From: JBBQWS01 sp038210415
GTDB lineage: Bacteria; Actinomycetota; Actinomycetes; Prado026
DNA length: 26,270 nucleotides
Direction: 5' to 3'
NCBI GenBank assembly: GCA_038210415.1
Contig: JBBQWS010000047.1
Coordinates: 1 to 26,270, forward strand
A program made the position numbers and the translations under genes. Below are positions 1-7,047 of this stretch, in pieces; the first letter of the stretch is position 1; each line of letters opens with the position of its first letter. The notes under the pieces were generated by a model. That model saw only the letters and a list, made by a program, of their open reading frames with translations. It was not told where the DNA came from and made no database searches.

Positions 1-1306
1 CGAGGTCGGGGACACCTGGAAGGTACGGCCGAGCGTCGACGGGCTCGAGGTCGTCGCGCCCCTTGAGCACGTCGCCCACCACGATGCGGGTCTCGGCCAG
101 GTGCGGCGAGCAGGTGACGTACGCGACGAGGCCGCCGGGGCGGACCGCGTCGGCGGCGGCCGCGAGCAACGCGCGCTGGAGCGGCGCTAGCGACGCGATG
201 TCGGACGGCTGTCGCCGCCACCGCGCCTCGGGCCGCCGCCGCAGCGCACCCAGCCCGGTGCAGGGAACGTCGGCCAGCACCCGGTCGAAGCTGCCGGGCC
301 GCCACGGACCAGCGGTGCCGTCTGCGACGACCGCCGCAGCGCCCTGGTCGAGCGACCGGGCGACGAGGGCTGCGCGGTGCGGCTGGCGCTCGCCGGCGAG
401 CAGAAAGCCACCTCGCTGGGCAGCGAGCCCCGCGAGCAACGCCGCCTTGCCGCCGGGGCCGGCCGCCAGGTCGAGCCAGCGGGCGTCGGACCCCTCGATC
501 GGGGCCGCCGCGAGGGCGAGCGCGACGAGCTGGCTGCCCTCGTCCTGCACGCCGGCTCGGCCGTCGCGGATCTGAGCTAGCGCACGGGGTGCCCCCGCCG
601 GCCAGGTCGCGGCGTACGGCGACCAGCGGCCGGGGGTGGCGCCGGCCTCGACGAGCTCGTCGACGGTGCACCGGCTGGGTCGTGCGACCAGGGTCACGAG
701 GGCGGCCTCGTTGTCGGCCGCGAGGACGGCCCGGGTCTGCTCGAGCGAGCCACCGAGCGCGTCGGCCATCGACTGAACCACCCACTTCGGGTGGGAGTAC
801 GCGACCGCCAGGTGACCGATCGGGTCACCTTCGGCGTCAGGTGCGACCTGGCTGACCCACGCGTCGAGGTCCTGCCCGCTCACCTTGCGCAGCACTGCGT
901 TGACGAACGACGCCCGGCCGTCGCCCACCACGGCCCGCGCGAGCTCGACGGTCGCAGCCACGGCCGCATGCGGGGGGACCCGCATCGCGAGCAGCTGGTG
1001 GGCGCCCAGCCGCAACACGTCAAGGACGGGCGGGTCGACCTGGGCTAGTGGCCGGTCGACGCAGGCCGCGACCACCGCGTCGTACGTTCCCTGGCCGCGC
1101 AGGGTGCCATAGGCGAGCTCGGTGGCGAACCCCGCATCGCGTCCCTCGAGATGACGGTCGCGCAGGAGCTCGGGAAAGACCAGGTTGGCGTAGGCGTCAC
1201 GCTCTGCGACCGCTCGAAGCAGGTCGAAGGCAGCGCGGCGCGGCGCGTCCGGCGCAGGGCGGCGGTAGGCCGGCTTGCCACGGCCGGGCCGAGGCTGGTC
1301 GCTCAT
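1..1306 (-). CDS. rsmB: 16S rRNA (cytosine-C5)-methyltransferase RsmB/Sun family (3' end cut by window edge)
   Basis: SAM-dependent enzyme that methylates C5 of a cytosine in 16S rRNA (C967 in E. coli) using two cysteines. About 435 residues are visible and the stop lies beyond base 1. Residues 20-150 form the NusB-like RNA-binding domain (ELAYGTLRGQGTYD, FVNAVLRKV). The catalytic part follows, with WLDLAAGPGGKAALLAGLA as the SAM loop, DVPCTGLG carrying Cys349 (product-release Cys) and YVTCSPH carrying Cys399 (nucleophile). The 50-residue spacing between the two cysteines matches E. coli C325/C375. The ATG at 1306-1304 overlaps the fmt stop (ATGA), so translation is probably coupled to fmt. 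Family assignment is firm; the exact target cytosine is inferred from the family. Confidence 0.95.
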   Translation of the reverse strand, partial: MSDQPRPGRGKPAYRRPAPDAPRRAAFDLLRAVAERDAYANLVFPELLRDRHLEGRDAGFATELAYGTLRGQGTYDAVVAACVDRPLAQVDPPVLDVLRLGAHQLLAMRVPPHAAVAATVELARAVVGDGRASFVNAVLRKVSGQDLDAWVSQVAPDAEGDPIGHLAVAYSHPKWVVQSMADALGGSLEQTRAVLAADNEAALVTLVARPSRCTVDELVEAGATPGRWSPYAATWPAGAPRALAQIRDGRAGVQDEGSQLVALALAAAPIEGSDARWLDLAAGPGGKAALLAGLAAQRGGFLLAGERQPHRAALVARSLDQGAAAVVADGTAGPWRPGSFDRVLADVPCTGLGALRRRPEARWRRQPSDIASLAPLQRALLAAAADAVRPGGLVAYVTCSPHLAETRIVVGDVLKGRDDLEPVDARPYLPGVPDL

Positions 1307-2232
1307 CGGTCGAACCTCTCGTCGGCGGCGAGCCGCAGCCCGCGAGCCCAGTCGGCCGCCGGCATTGCCCGCCTGCCGGCCGGACGGACCTCACCGAGCA
1401 GCACCGGCCGGCCACCCGTGCCGACCCGCACGCCGGCGCGGTCCAGGACCAGCTGACCCGGGTTCAAGGCGTCGTCCTGCGGCAGGACCCGGACCGGGCC
1501 AAGCCCGACCCGCGCGCCACGCAGCACCGCCCAGGCACCAGGGGCAGGGGTGACCGCCCGGACCAGCCGGTCGACTCGCAGGGCCGGAGCGGCCCAGTCG
1601 ACCCTGGCCTGCTCAGTGGTGATCTTGGGCGCCAGGCTGACGCCGTCACCCGGCTGCTCGGCCGCGACGAGGGCGCCGTCGGCGATGCCGTCGACCGTCG
1701 CGACCAGCAGTTGTGCCCCCGAGGTCGCCAGCCTCGCCAGGAGGTCACCGGCCGTGTCGGTCGGCCGGATCTGCTCGGTGACCATGCCGTAGACCGGACC
1801 GGTGTCGAGACCGGAGTCGAGCCGGAACGTCGACGCCCCCGTGACATCGTCGCCGTGCAGGATCGCCTGCTGCACCGGGGCGGCGCCGCGCCAGGCCGGG
1901 AGCAACGAGAAGTGCAGGTTGACCCAGCCGTGGACCGGGACCGCCAGCGCGGACGCTGGGATCAGTCCGCCGTACGCGACGACGGGGCAGCAGTCCGGCG
2001 CCAGCTCGCCGAGCCGCCGCAGCAGGTCCTGGTCGGACGGACGGGCCGGGCTGAGCACGTCGATGCCGGCCTCGTCGGCGCGCCGTCCGACCGGCGACCT
2101 GACCAGCCCGCGCCCCCGGCCCGCGGGAGCGTCCGGGCGGGTCAGCACCGCGACGACCTCGTGCCGAGATCCGAGCAGCGCATCGAGCGCGGGCACCGCT
2201 GCCTCAGGGGTCCCGGCGAAAACCAACCGCAA
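1303..2232 (-). CDS. fmt: Methionyl-tRNA formyltransferase
   Basis: Transfers a formyl group from 10-formyl-THF to Met-tRNAfMet for translation initiation. At 309 aa it is normal for the family. The N-terminal Rossmann domain starts MRLVFAGTPEAAVPAL. The catalytic residues are visible as Asn105 and His107 in VNLHFSLLPAWRGAAPV and Asp143 in SGLDTGP, equivalent to N106/H108/D144 of E. coli. The C-terminal OB-like domain occupies roughly residues 205-300. The start is TTG at 2232, only 7 bases after the def stop, with no clear Shine-Dalgarno; no better in-frame start exists before the def stop. The gene sits between def and rsmB in the classic formyl-Met cluster and overlaps rsmB by 4 bases. Confidence 0.96.
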   Translation of the reverse strand: MRLVFAGTPEAAVPALDALLGSRHEVVAVLTRPDAPAGRGRGLVRSPVGRRADEAGIDVLSPARPSDQDLLRRLGELAPDCCPVVAYGGLIPASALAVPVHGWVNLHFSLLPAWRGAAPVQQAILHGDDVTGASTFRLDSGLDTGPVYGMVTEQIRPTDTAGDLLARLATSGAQLLVATVDGIADGALVAAEQPGDGVSLAPKITTEQARVDWAAPALRVDRLVRAVTPAPGAWAVLRGARVGLGPVRVLPQDDALNPGQLVLDRAGVRVGTGGRPVLLGEVRPAGRRAMPAADWARGLRLAADERFDR

Positions 2233-2239
2233 CGAGCGG

Positions 2240-2794
2240 CTAACGGGACGTGCCGTACATCGGGTGCGGGCTGGTCTTGATGGTGAGGCCCGCCGGCGCG
2301 CCGGCGCCGAACCAATCGGACTCGCGGATCTCCTTGAGCGCGGCCTTGCGGGCGGCCTTGTCCAGCCGGTCGATGAACAGCACCCCGTCGAGGTGGTCGG
2401 TCTCGTGCTGGACGCAGCGGGACAGCAGGTCGGTGCCTTCGACGACGATCGGGTCGCCGTGCATGTTCAACCCCTTCGCCACGACGCCGAACGCGCGCTT
2501 GGTGTCGAACGACAGTCCCGGGAGCGAGAGGCAACCCTCCTCGCCGTCCTGCTCCTCGTCGGTCAGGTCGAGCGTGGGGTTGATCAGGTGACCGACGACG
2601 TCGTCGACGCAGTAGGAGAACAACCGCAGCGACACCCCGATCTGCGGCGCGGCCAGCCCGGCGCCAGGCGCATCGAGCATCGTCTCGGTGAGGTCCTTGA
2701 CCAGGACCCGCAACTCCTTGTCGAACACCGTCACGGGCTCAGCGGGCGTCCGGAGCACCGGGTCGCCGAAGAGGCGGATCGGCTGGACGGACAT
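2240..2794 (-). CDS. def: Peptide deformylase
   Basis: Metalloenzyme that removes the N-formyl group from nascent proteins, reversing the product of Fmt encoded next to it. The protein has 184 aa. All three deformylase motifs are intact: GAGLAAPQIG (44-53, with Gln51), EEGCLSLPG (85-93, metal ligand Cys88) and QHETDHLDG (129-137, ligands His130 and His134, catalytic Glu131). The ATG at 2794 is preceded by AAGGAG (complement of 2803-2808) at good spacing, which fixes the start. A 37-base gap separates it from the upstream HAD gene, and fmt starts 7 bases downstream. The C-terminal 20 residues are extra relative to short deformylases. Nothing is broken. Confidence 0.97.
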   Translation of the reverse strand: MSVQPIRLFGDPVLRTPAEPVTVFDKELRVLVKDLTETMLDAPGAGLAAPQIGVSLRLFSYCVDDVVGHLINPTLDLTDEEQDGEEGCLSLPGLSFDTKRAFGVVAKGLNMHGDPIVVEGTDLLSRCVQHETDHLDGVLFIDRLDKAARKAALKEIRESDWFGAGAPAGLTIKTSPHPMYGTSR

Positions 2795-2831
2795 GGGAGC
2801 GACTCCTTCGGGCGACTGCGACAGCTCCAGT

Positions 2832-3467
2832 CTACCGGGGGAGCGGCAGCAGCCCGAGTCGTCCTAGATCGTCTCGGAGCGCCTGCGGATCGGTGAACAC
2901 CACGCCCGTCAGGCCGAGCCCGCTCGCCGCCGCGACGTTGTCCGCGCGGTCGTCGACGAACACCGCTCGACCAGGTCGGCTGAGGTGCTGGTCGATCAGC
3001 ACCTGGAACAACGCCGGGTCGGGTTTGGCCAGGCCGTGCTCACCGGACACCACGATCGCCTCGAACCGGGCCAGGAACTCGAACCGGCGCCGCGCCTCGG
3101 GAAACGTCTCGGCCGACCAGTTGGTCAGCGCGAACAGCCGGACGCCGGATTCGCTCAGCTCCTGGAGCACCGCGACCGTACCCTCGATCGACCCGCTGAG
3201 CATCTCCGTCCACCGACCCTGCCAGGCCAGGATCTGTCCCTCGTAGTGCGGGTACTCGGCGATGAGCTCGGCCGACGCCTCGGCGAACGGCCGGCCGGCG
3301 TCCATGGCATGGTTCCACCCCGGGGTGCACACCTCGTCCAGGAACCGCTCCATCTCGGCGTGGTCGCCGTCGAACATCGAGCGGTACAGGTGCCGGGGAT
3401 CCCAGTCGACCAGGACCCCGCCGATGTCGAACACGACCGTGTCGAGGGTGCCCGCATCGAGACTCAT
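2832..3467 (-). CDS. HAD superfamily (subclass IA) hydrolase, YihX-like
   Basis: A 211-aa haloacid-dehalogenase-fold hydrolase, substrate unknown. The motifs are in order: motif I VVFDIGGVLVDWDPR (nucleophile Asp14), motif II ALTNWS (Ser/Thr about residue 116), motif III Lys in LAKPDPALF and motif IV FVDDRADN. The position two after Asp14 is Gly16 rather than the Asp usual in phosphatases. This occurs in YihX-type (sugar phosphatase) and dehalogenase-like members, so the reaction cannot be stated safely. The helical cap falls between residues 20 and 90. ATG start at 3467 with only a weak Shine-Dalgarno. It lies in line with priA (27-base gap) and def (37-base gap), so it is probably cotranscribed, but its role in that group is unclear. 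Confidence 0.88.
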   Translation of the reverse strand: MSLDAGTLDTVVFDIGGVLVDWDPRHLYRSMFDGDHAEMERFLDEVCTPGWNHAMDAGRPFAEASAELIAEYPHYEGQILAWQGRWTEMLSGSIEGTVAVLQELSESGVRLFALTNWSAETFPEARRRFEFLARFEAIVVSGEHGLAKPDPALFQVLIDQHLSRPGRAVFVDDRADNVAAASGLGLTGVVFTDPQALRDDLGRLGLLPLPR

Positions 3468-3494
3468 CGAGCCAGTCTGACAGGGGACGGTCGG

Positions 3495-5546
3495 TCAGCC
3501 GAAGTCGACCGGGTCGACCCGCACCCCGACATGCTCGCGGGCCTTGCGGGCGCTGCGGCCGGCCTGGGTGGCCTTGAGCGCGGCGACCAGCACGTCGGCC
3601 TGCGCCAACGGCGAGCGGACGAGGGCCCGGACCGCGGGCGCGTCCGTGCGTCCGGGCTGGGTCCGGCTGTCGGTGGGCTGTGGGCCGAGCACGGTGGCCT
3701 CTGGCGGCAGCTTGAGAGCCTGGAGGAACTCGGTCACCGCCGCGGCACTGCCGGTCAGCGCGGCCAGCCGGACGGCCGGCGGGAAGCCGAGCTGTCGGCG
3801 GTCAGCGAGCTCACGGCCCGCCGCCCCGGCCGGGTCCCAACGGACCAGCTCCTGCACCTGGGTGAGCGAGGACTCGGCGAGCACCACGACCCGACCCCCG
3901 GCCGGCCCCGGGCGGACCAGCGCCGCGGCGGCCAGCCAGCGGCGCAACGCCTCCTCGCCGGCACGCAGGTCGGCCCGACCGAGCAGGGCCCAGCCGTCGA
4001 GCAGGAGCGCAGCGCTGTAGCCGCCGTCGGCCGTGGGCTCGGCCCCTGGCGTCGACACCACGACCTGCGGCGTGCCGTCGACGCGGTCGAGCACGCCGTC
4101 GCGTCCCGAGGTGCGGACGGCCACCCCGGGAAAGGCCCGGCCCAGCTCCTCGGCCGTACGTCGGGCGCCGACCACCTGCGCCCGCAGCCGGGTGCTCTCG
4201 CACGCCGGACAGCGCCAGCTCCCACCGCCCTGGCCACACCATCGGCAGTGCGGAACCGCGTGACCCGAGCGCAGTGCGAGGGGCCCCGAGCACGCGGTGC
4301 AGCGGGCCGGGGTGCGACAGTCCTGGCAGGCCAGGGCCGGGAGGTACCCGCGCCGCGGGACCTGGACCAGCACCGGGCCGGTCTCCAGCGCGGCTCGGGC
4401 GGTCTCCCACGCCAGCGTGGGCAGCCGGGCGGTGCGGGCAGCCGGGTCGCGGGCCAGGTCGCGCTCGTCGCCGGCCGCGCGGACCTGCGGGGCGGTCGCT
4501 CGGACCACAGCCCGCGCCGCTTCGACCGGGTGCGCCGCACCCGACTCGACCATGGCCTGAGCCTCGGCCGTACGCGCGAACCCGCCGACCAGCAGTCCCG
4601 CCCCAGCCGTAACCGCGCGAAGCGCGAGCACCTCCCGCACGTGCGGGTACGGGGCGTGCGGCTCGTCGTGCAGGTCGTCGCCGTCGTCCCACACCACTGC
4701 GAGCCCGAGTGCGACGACCGGCGCGAACATCGCCGCGCGGGTGCCGACCACGGCTCGGACGGTGCCGCGGCAGACCGCGAGCCACCTGCGGTAGCGCTCG
4801 GCCGGACCGAGCTCGGCACTGAGCGCGACGTGCCGCCCGGCGCCGCAAGCCCGCTCGACCGCCGCCGACACCCGGTCGAGATCACGCTGGTCGGGGACGA
4901 CGACCAGTGCACCGCGGCCCGCGGCCAAGGTGACCTGGACAGCGCCAGCGATCTCGTCCGGCCAGGTGGCACCCGGGAGCGCGGTCCAGACCGCTGCCGG
5001 GCCATGGCCGGCGGCGACGGACCGCAGGAACGCACGGCCGGCCGTGTAGCGACCCCAGCCCGCCTCGAGCTCATCCTGGTTCGGCGGTGGGACCGCCCCC
5101 TCCGCGGCCGGCGCGGGCTCCGCCGTCTCGACCCGGGCGTGCCGCGCGGGCACTGCGAGGCGGAGGACGTCAGCCATCGACCCGGCATAGCGATCGGCCA
5201 CCAGCCGGGCCAGCGCCGCGACCTCCGGGCTGAGCACCTGCTCCGGCGAGACCAAGCGGTCGATCCTGGACAGCTGGTGCTCCGAGCCCACGACCCGTTC
5301 GAGCACGTATCCCCCGACCAGCTTGCCGGCGAACCGGGCCCGCACCCGAACCCCCGGCTGGGCAGCCTCGGCCATCGAAGCCGGCACGAGATAGTCGAAC
5401 GGACGGTCGAGATGTGGCAGCGACACGTCCAGGGCCACCCGGGCGACCGGGAGCACGTCAGCCACCCCCTCGGGCGGAACCGGCCGCGCCCGTCGCACCG
5501 TGGCGCGGACCAGTGCCAGCTGCTCGGCGCGCGGGGACTCGGTCAC
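3495..5546 (-). CDS. priA: Primosomal protein N' (replication restart protein PriA), helicase motifs degenerate
   Basis: Homologue of PriA, which recognises stalled forks and reloads the replisome. It has 683 aa. The N-terminal DNA-binding domain (about 30-135: ARVALDVSLPHLDRPFDYLVP, GVRVRARFAGKLVGGYV) is clear. A zinc module with eight cysteines (407, 410, 416, 419, 434, 437, 446, 449) is intact. The Walker A site is gone: where E. coli has TGSGKT the sequence reads LPGATW (190-195). The DEEH box is replaced by WDDGDD (286-291). As far as I recall this loss is general in actinobacterial PriA, so the protein probably acts as a loading scaffold, not a helicase. Start is GTG at 5546 with a poor Shine-Dalgarno. 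It follows metK after 48 bases. Confidence 0.93.
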   Translation of the reverse strand: MTESPRAEQLALVRATVRRARPVPPEGVADVLPVARVALDVSLPHLDRPFDYLVPASMAEAAQPGVRVRARFAGKLVGGYVLERVVGSEHQLSRIDRLVSPEQVLSPEVAALARLVADRYAGSMADVLRLAVPARHARVETAEPAPAAEGAVPPPNQDELEAGWGRYTAGRAFLRSVAAGHGPAAVWTALPGATWPDEIAGAVQVTLAAGRGALVVVPDQRDLDRVSAAVERACGAGRHVALSAELGPAERYRRWLAVCRGTVRAVVGTRAAMFAPVVALGLAVVWDDGDDLHDEPHAPYPHVREVLALRAVTAGAGLLVGGFARTAEAQAMVESGAAHPVEAARAVVRATAPQVRAAGDERDLARDPAARTARLPTLAWETARAALETGPVLVQVPRRGYLPALACQDCRTPARCTACSGPLALRSGHAVPHCRWCGQGGGSWRCPACESTRLRAQVVGARRTAEELGRAFPGVAVRTSGRDGVLDRVDGTPQVVVSTPGAEPTADGGYSAALLLDGWALLGRADLRAGEEALRRWLAAAALVRPGPAGGRVVVLAESSLTQVQELVRWDPAGAAGRELADRRQLGFPPAVRLAALTGSAAAVTEFLQALKLPPEATVLGPQPTDSRTQPGRTDAPAVRALVRSPLAQADVLVAALKATQAGRSARKAREHVGVRVDPVDFG

Positions 5547-5594
5547 GGCACCGGTCTACCAGGAACGGCAGACGCCCCCGGACCGACGACCGGC

Positions 5595-6788
5595 CTACGC
5601 CCCTGCGGCAGAACGCAACAGGTCGACCCGATCGGTGCGCTCCCAGGTGAAGTCGGGCAGCTCGCGACCGAAGTGGCCGTACGCGGCGGTCTGCGCGTAG
5701 ATCGGGCGCAGCAGGTCGAGATCGAGGATGATCGCGGCCGGCCGCAGGTCGAACACCTCGGACACAGCGGCCTGAATCGCCTCGTCGCTGATCACACCGG
5801 TGCCGAACGAGTCGACGAACAGGCCCACCGGGTGCGCCTTGCCGATCGCGTACGCGACCTGGACCTCGCACCGAGACGCGAGCCCCGCGGCGACCACGTG
5901 CTTGGCCACCCAGCGCATCGCGTAGGCCGCCGACCGGTCGACCTTGGACGGGTCCTTGCCCGAGAACGCGCCGCCGCCGTGCCGGGCCATCCCGCCGTAG
6001 GTGTCGACGATGATCTTCCGGCCGGTGAGGCCGGCGTCGCCCATCGGACCGCCGACCTCGAACCGGCCGGTCGGGTTGACCAGCACCCGGTAGTCGGACG
6101 TGTCGATCGACAGCCCCTCCAGCAAGGGTCGGATCACGAACTCTTCGATGTCCGGCTGCAACAACGTCGCGAGGTCGATGTCGGAAGCGTGCTGGCTGGA
6201 CACCACGACCGTGTCGAGCCGCACCGCCCGGTGCCCGTCGTACTCGATCGTCACCTGGGTCTTGCCGTCCGGACGGAGGTAGGGGATCGTCCCGTCCTTG
6301 CGCATCGCGGCCAGCTGCTTCGCCAGCCGGTGCGCAAGCGTGATCGGCAGCGGCATCAGCTCGGCCGTGTCGTCGCAGGCGTACCCGAACATCAGGCCCT
6401 GGTCACCGGCACCTTGGCGGTCAAGCGGGTCGGCGGAACCCTCGGCCCGCTCCTCGAAGGCGTCGTCAACGCCCTGGGCGATGTCCGGCGACTGCGAACC
6501 GATCGACACCGAGACGCCGCAGGACTGGCCGTCGAAGCCCTTCTTCGAGGAGTCATAACCGATCTCGAGGATCTTCTCGCGGACGATCGTCGGGATGTCG
6601 GCGTACGCCTCGGTCGTGACTTCGCCCGCGACGTGCACCTGGCCGGTGGTGACCAGCGTCTCGACAGCAACGCGGCTCCTCGGGTCTTCTTTGAGCAGTG
6701 CGTCCAGGATCGTGTCGCTGATCTGGTCCGCGATCTTGTCCGGGTGGCCCTCGGTGACAGACTCCGAGGTGAACAGGCGACGGGACAC
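5595..6788 (-). CDS. metK: S-adenosylmethionine synthetase
   Basis: Makes SAM from methionine and ATP in the cytosol; SAM is the donor used by RsmB encoded downstream. The chosen start is GTG at 6788 (MSRRLFTSESVTEGHPDK), giving 397 aa. GAGGAA stands about 5 bases upstream, and all family homology begins here. An in-frame start 22 codons upstream adds residues with no family resemblance and is rejected. Signatures are intact: EGHPDK with the catalytic His (15), GAGDQGLMFGYA, and GGGAFSGKDPSKVDRS. It is the first gene of the leftward metK-priA-HAD-def-fmt-rsmB group and has its own divergent upstream region (6789-7047). No SAM riboswitch is seen. Confidence 0.97.
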   Translation of the reverse strand: MSRRLFTSESVTEGHPDKIADQISDTILDALLKEDPRSRVAVETLVTTGQVHVAGEVTTEAYADIPTIVREKILEIGYDSSKKGFDGQSCGVSVSIGSQSPDIAQGVDDAFEERAEGSADPLDRQGAGDQGLMFGYACDDTAELMPLPITLAHRLAKQLAAMRKDGTIPYLRPDGKTQVTIEYDGHRAVRLDTVVVSSQHASDIDLATLLQPDIEEFVIRPLLEGLSIDTSDYRVLVNPTGRFEVGGPMGDAGLTGRKIIVDTYGGMARHGGGAFSGKDPSKVDRSAAYAMRWVAKHVVAAGLASRCEVQVAYAIGKAHPVGLFVDSFGTGVISDEAIQAAVSEVFDLRPAAIILDLDLLRPIYAQTAAYGHFGRELPDFTWERTDRVDLLRSAAGA

Positions 6789-6820
6789 GGCAATTCCTCG
6801 ATTCGTCAAGACGTCCGCAC

Positions 6821-6826
6821 AGTGTA
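6821..6826 (-). promoter_or_regulatory. Possible metK -10 element
   Basis: On the minus strand the hexamer reads TACACT within GGATACACTGTG, fitting the TAnnnT pattern of actinobacterial housekeeping promoters. It would start transcription near 6814, about 26 bases before the metK GTG. No TTGACA-like -35 stands at the right distance; the -35 zone is instead occupied by one arm of the inverted repeat at 6839-6859, which suggests a regulated or activator-dependent promoter. Weak support. Confidence 0.35.
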
Positions 6827-6838
6827 TCCACGGCCTCG

Positions 6839-6953
6839 GGTTGTGTTTGCTCACGCGATGGATCCGCGGAGGGTCTGCTCACGTCGCAGGGGCACGCTCA
6901 GCGACACGTCGCAGCTGCGACGTCCACACCTGATTGCGTGAGCAAACGCAACC
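6839..6953. repeat. Inverted repeat in the metK / DUF559 divergent region
   Basis: The arms lie at 6839-6859 and 6933-6953, 21 bases each, with 19 positions matching when one arm is reverse-complemented. A perfect 12-base core GTTTGCTCACGC is at 6845-6856, with its complement at 6936-6947. Each arm reads outward as GCGTGAGCAAAC toward the gene on its side (metK left, the AbiEi/DUF559 gene right). The 73-base spacer contains a third TGCTCACG octamer (6876-6883) and an 18-base palindrome. It looks like paired operators or divergent promoter elements. No terminal-repeat mobile element is evident, because both arms lie on the same side of the plus-strand gene. Confidence 0.75.
6906..6923. promoter_or_regulatory. 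Perfect 18-bp palindrome, operator-like
   Basis: ACGTCGCAGCTGCGACGT is exactly self-complementary with no spacer. The half-site ACGTCGCAG also appears alone at 6881-6889, 25 bases to the left. It lies midway between the two arms of the inverted repeat, in the divergent metK promoter region. It is most likely a binding site for a dimeric regulator; which one cannot be said. Confidence 0.55.
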
Positions 6954-7047
6954 GGTGCGGCTGGCACGCCTCGTCCACAGGCCTCGCCCGTCCACGACGA
7001 CGACGCCCCGGGGCCCGAACTTCGGTCCAGCCCGGCAGCGTGACCGC

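Noticed and set aside
6789..6854. 22-codon N-terminal extension of metK
   Set aside because: The extension lacks homology and covers the -10 candidate; the GTG at 6788 has a good ribosome binding site and the standard MSRRLFTSESVTEGHPDK start.
2985..6941. A very long plus-strand open frame (about 1318 codons) antisense to HAD, priA and metK
   Set aside because: It is a by-product of strong GC bias at third positions on the opposite strand. Its translation is low-complexity Arg/Gly/Asp/Pro-rich with no family motif, and it covers three well-supported genes.
6789..7047. SAM riboswitch before metK
   Set aside because: The predicted leader is about 26 bases and no SAM-I, SAM-II or SAM-IV core is recognisable in the 259-base gap.
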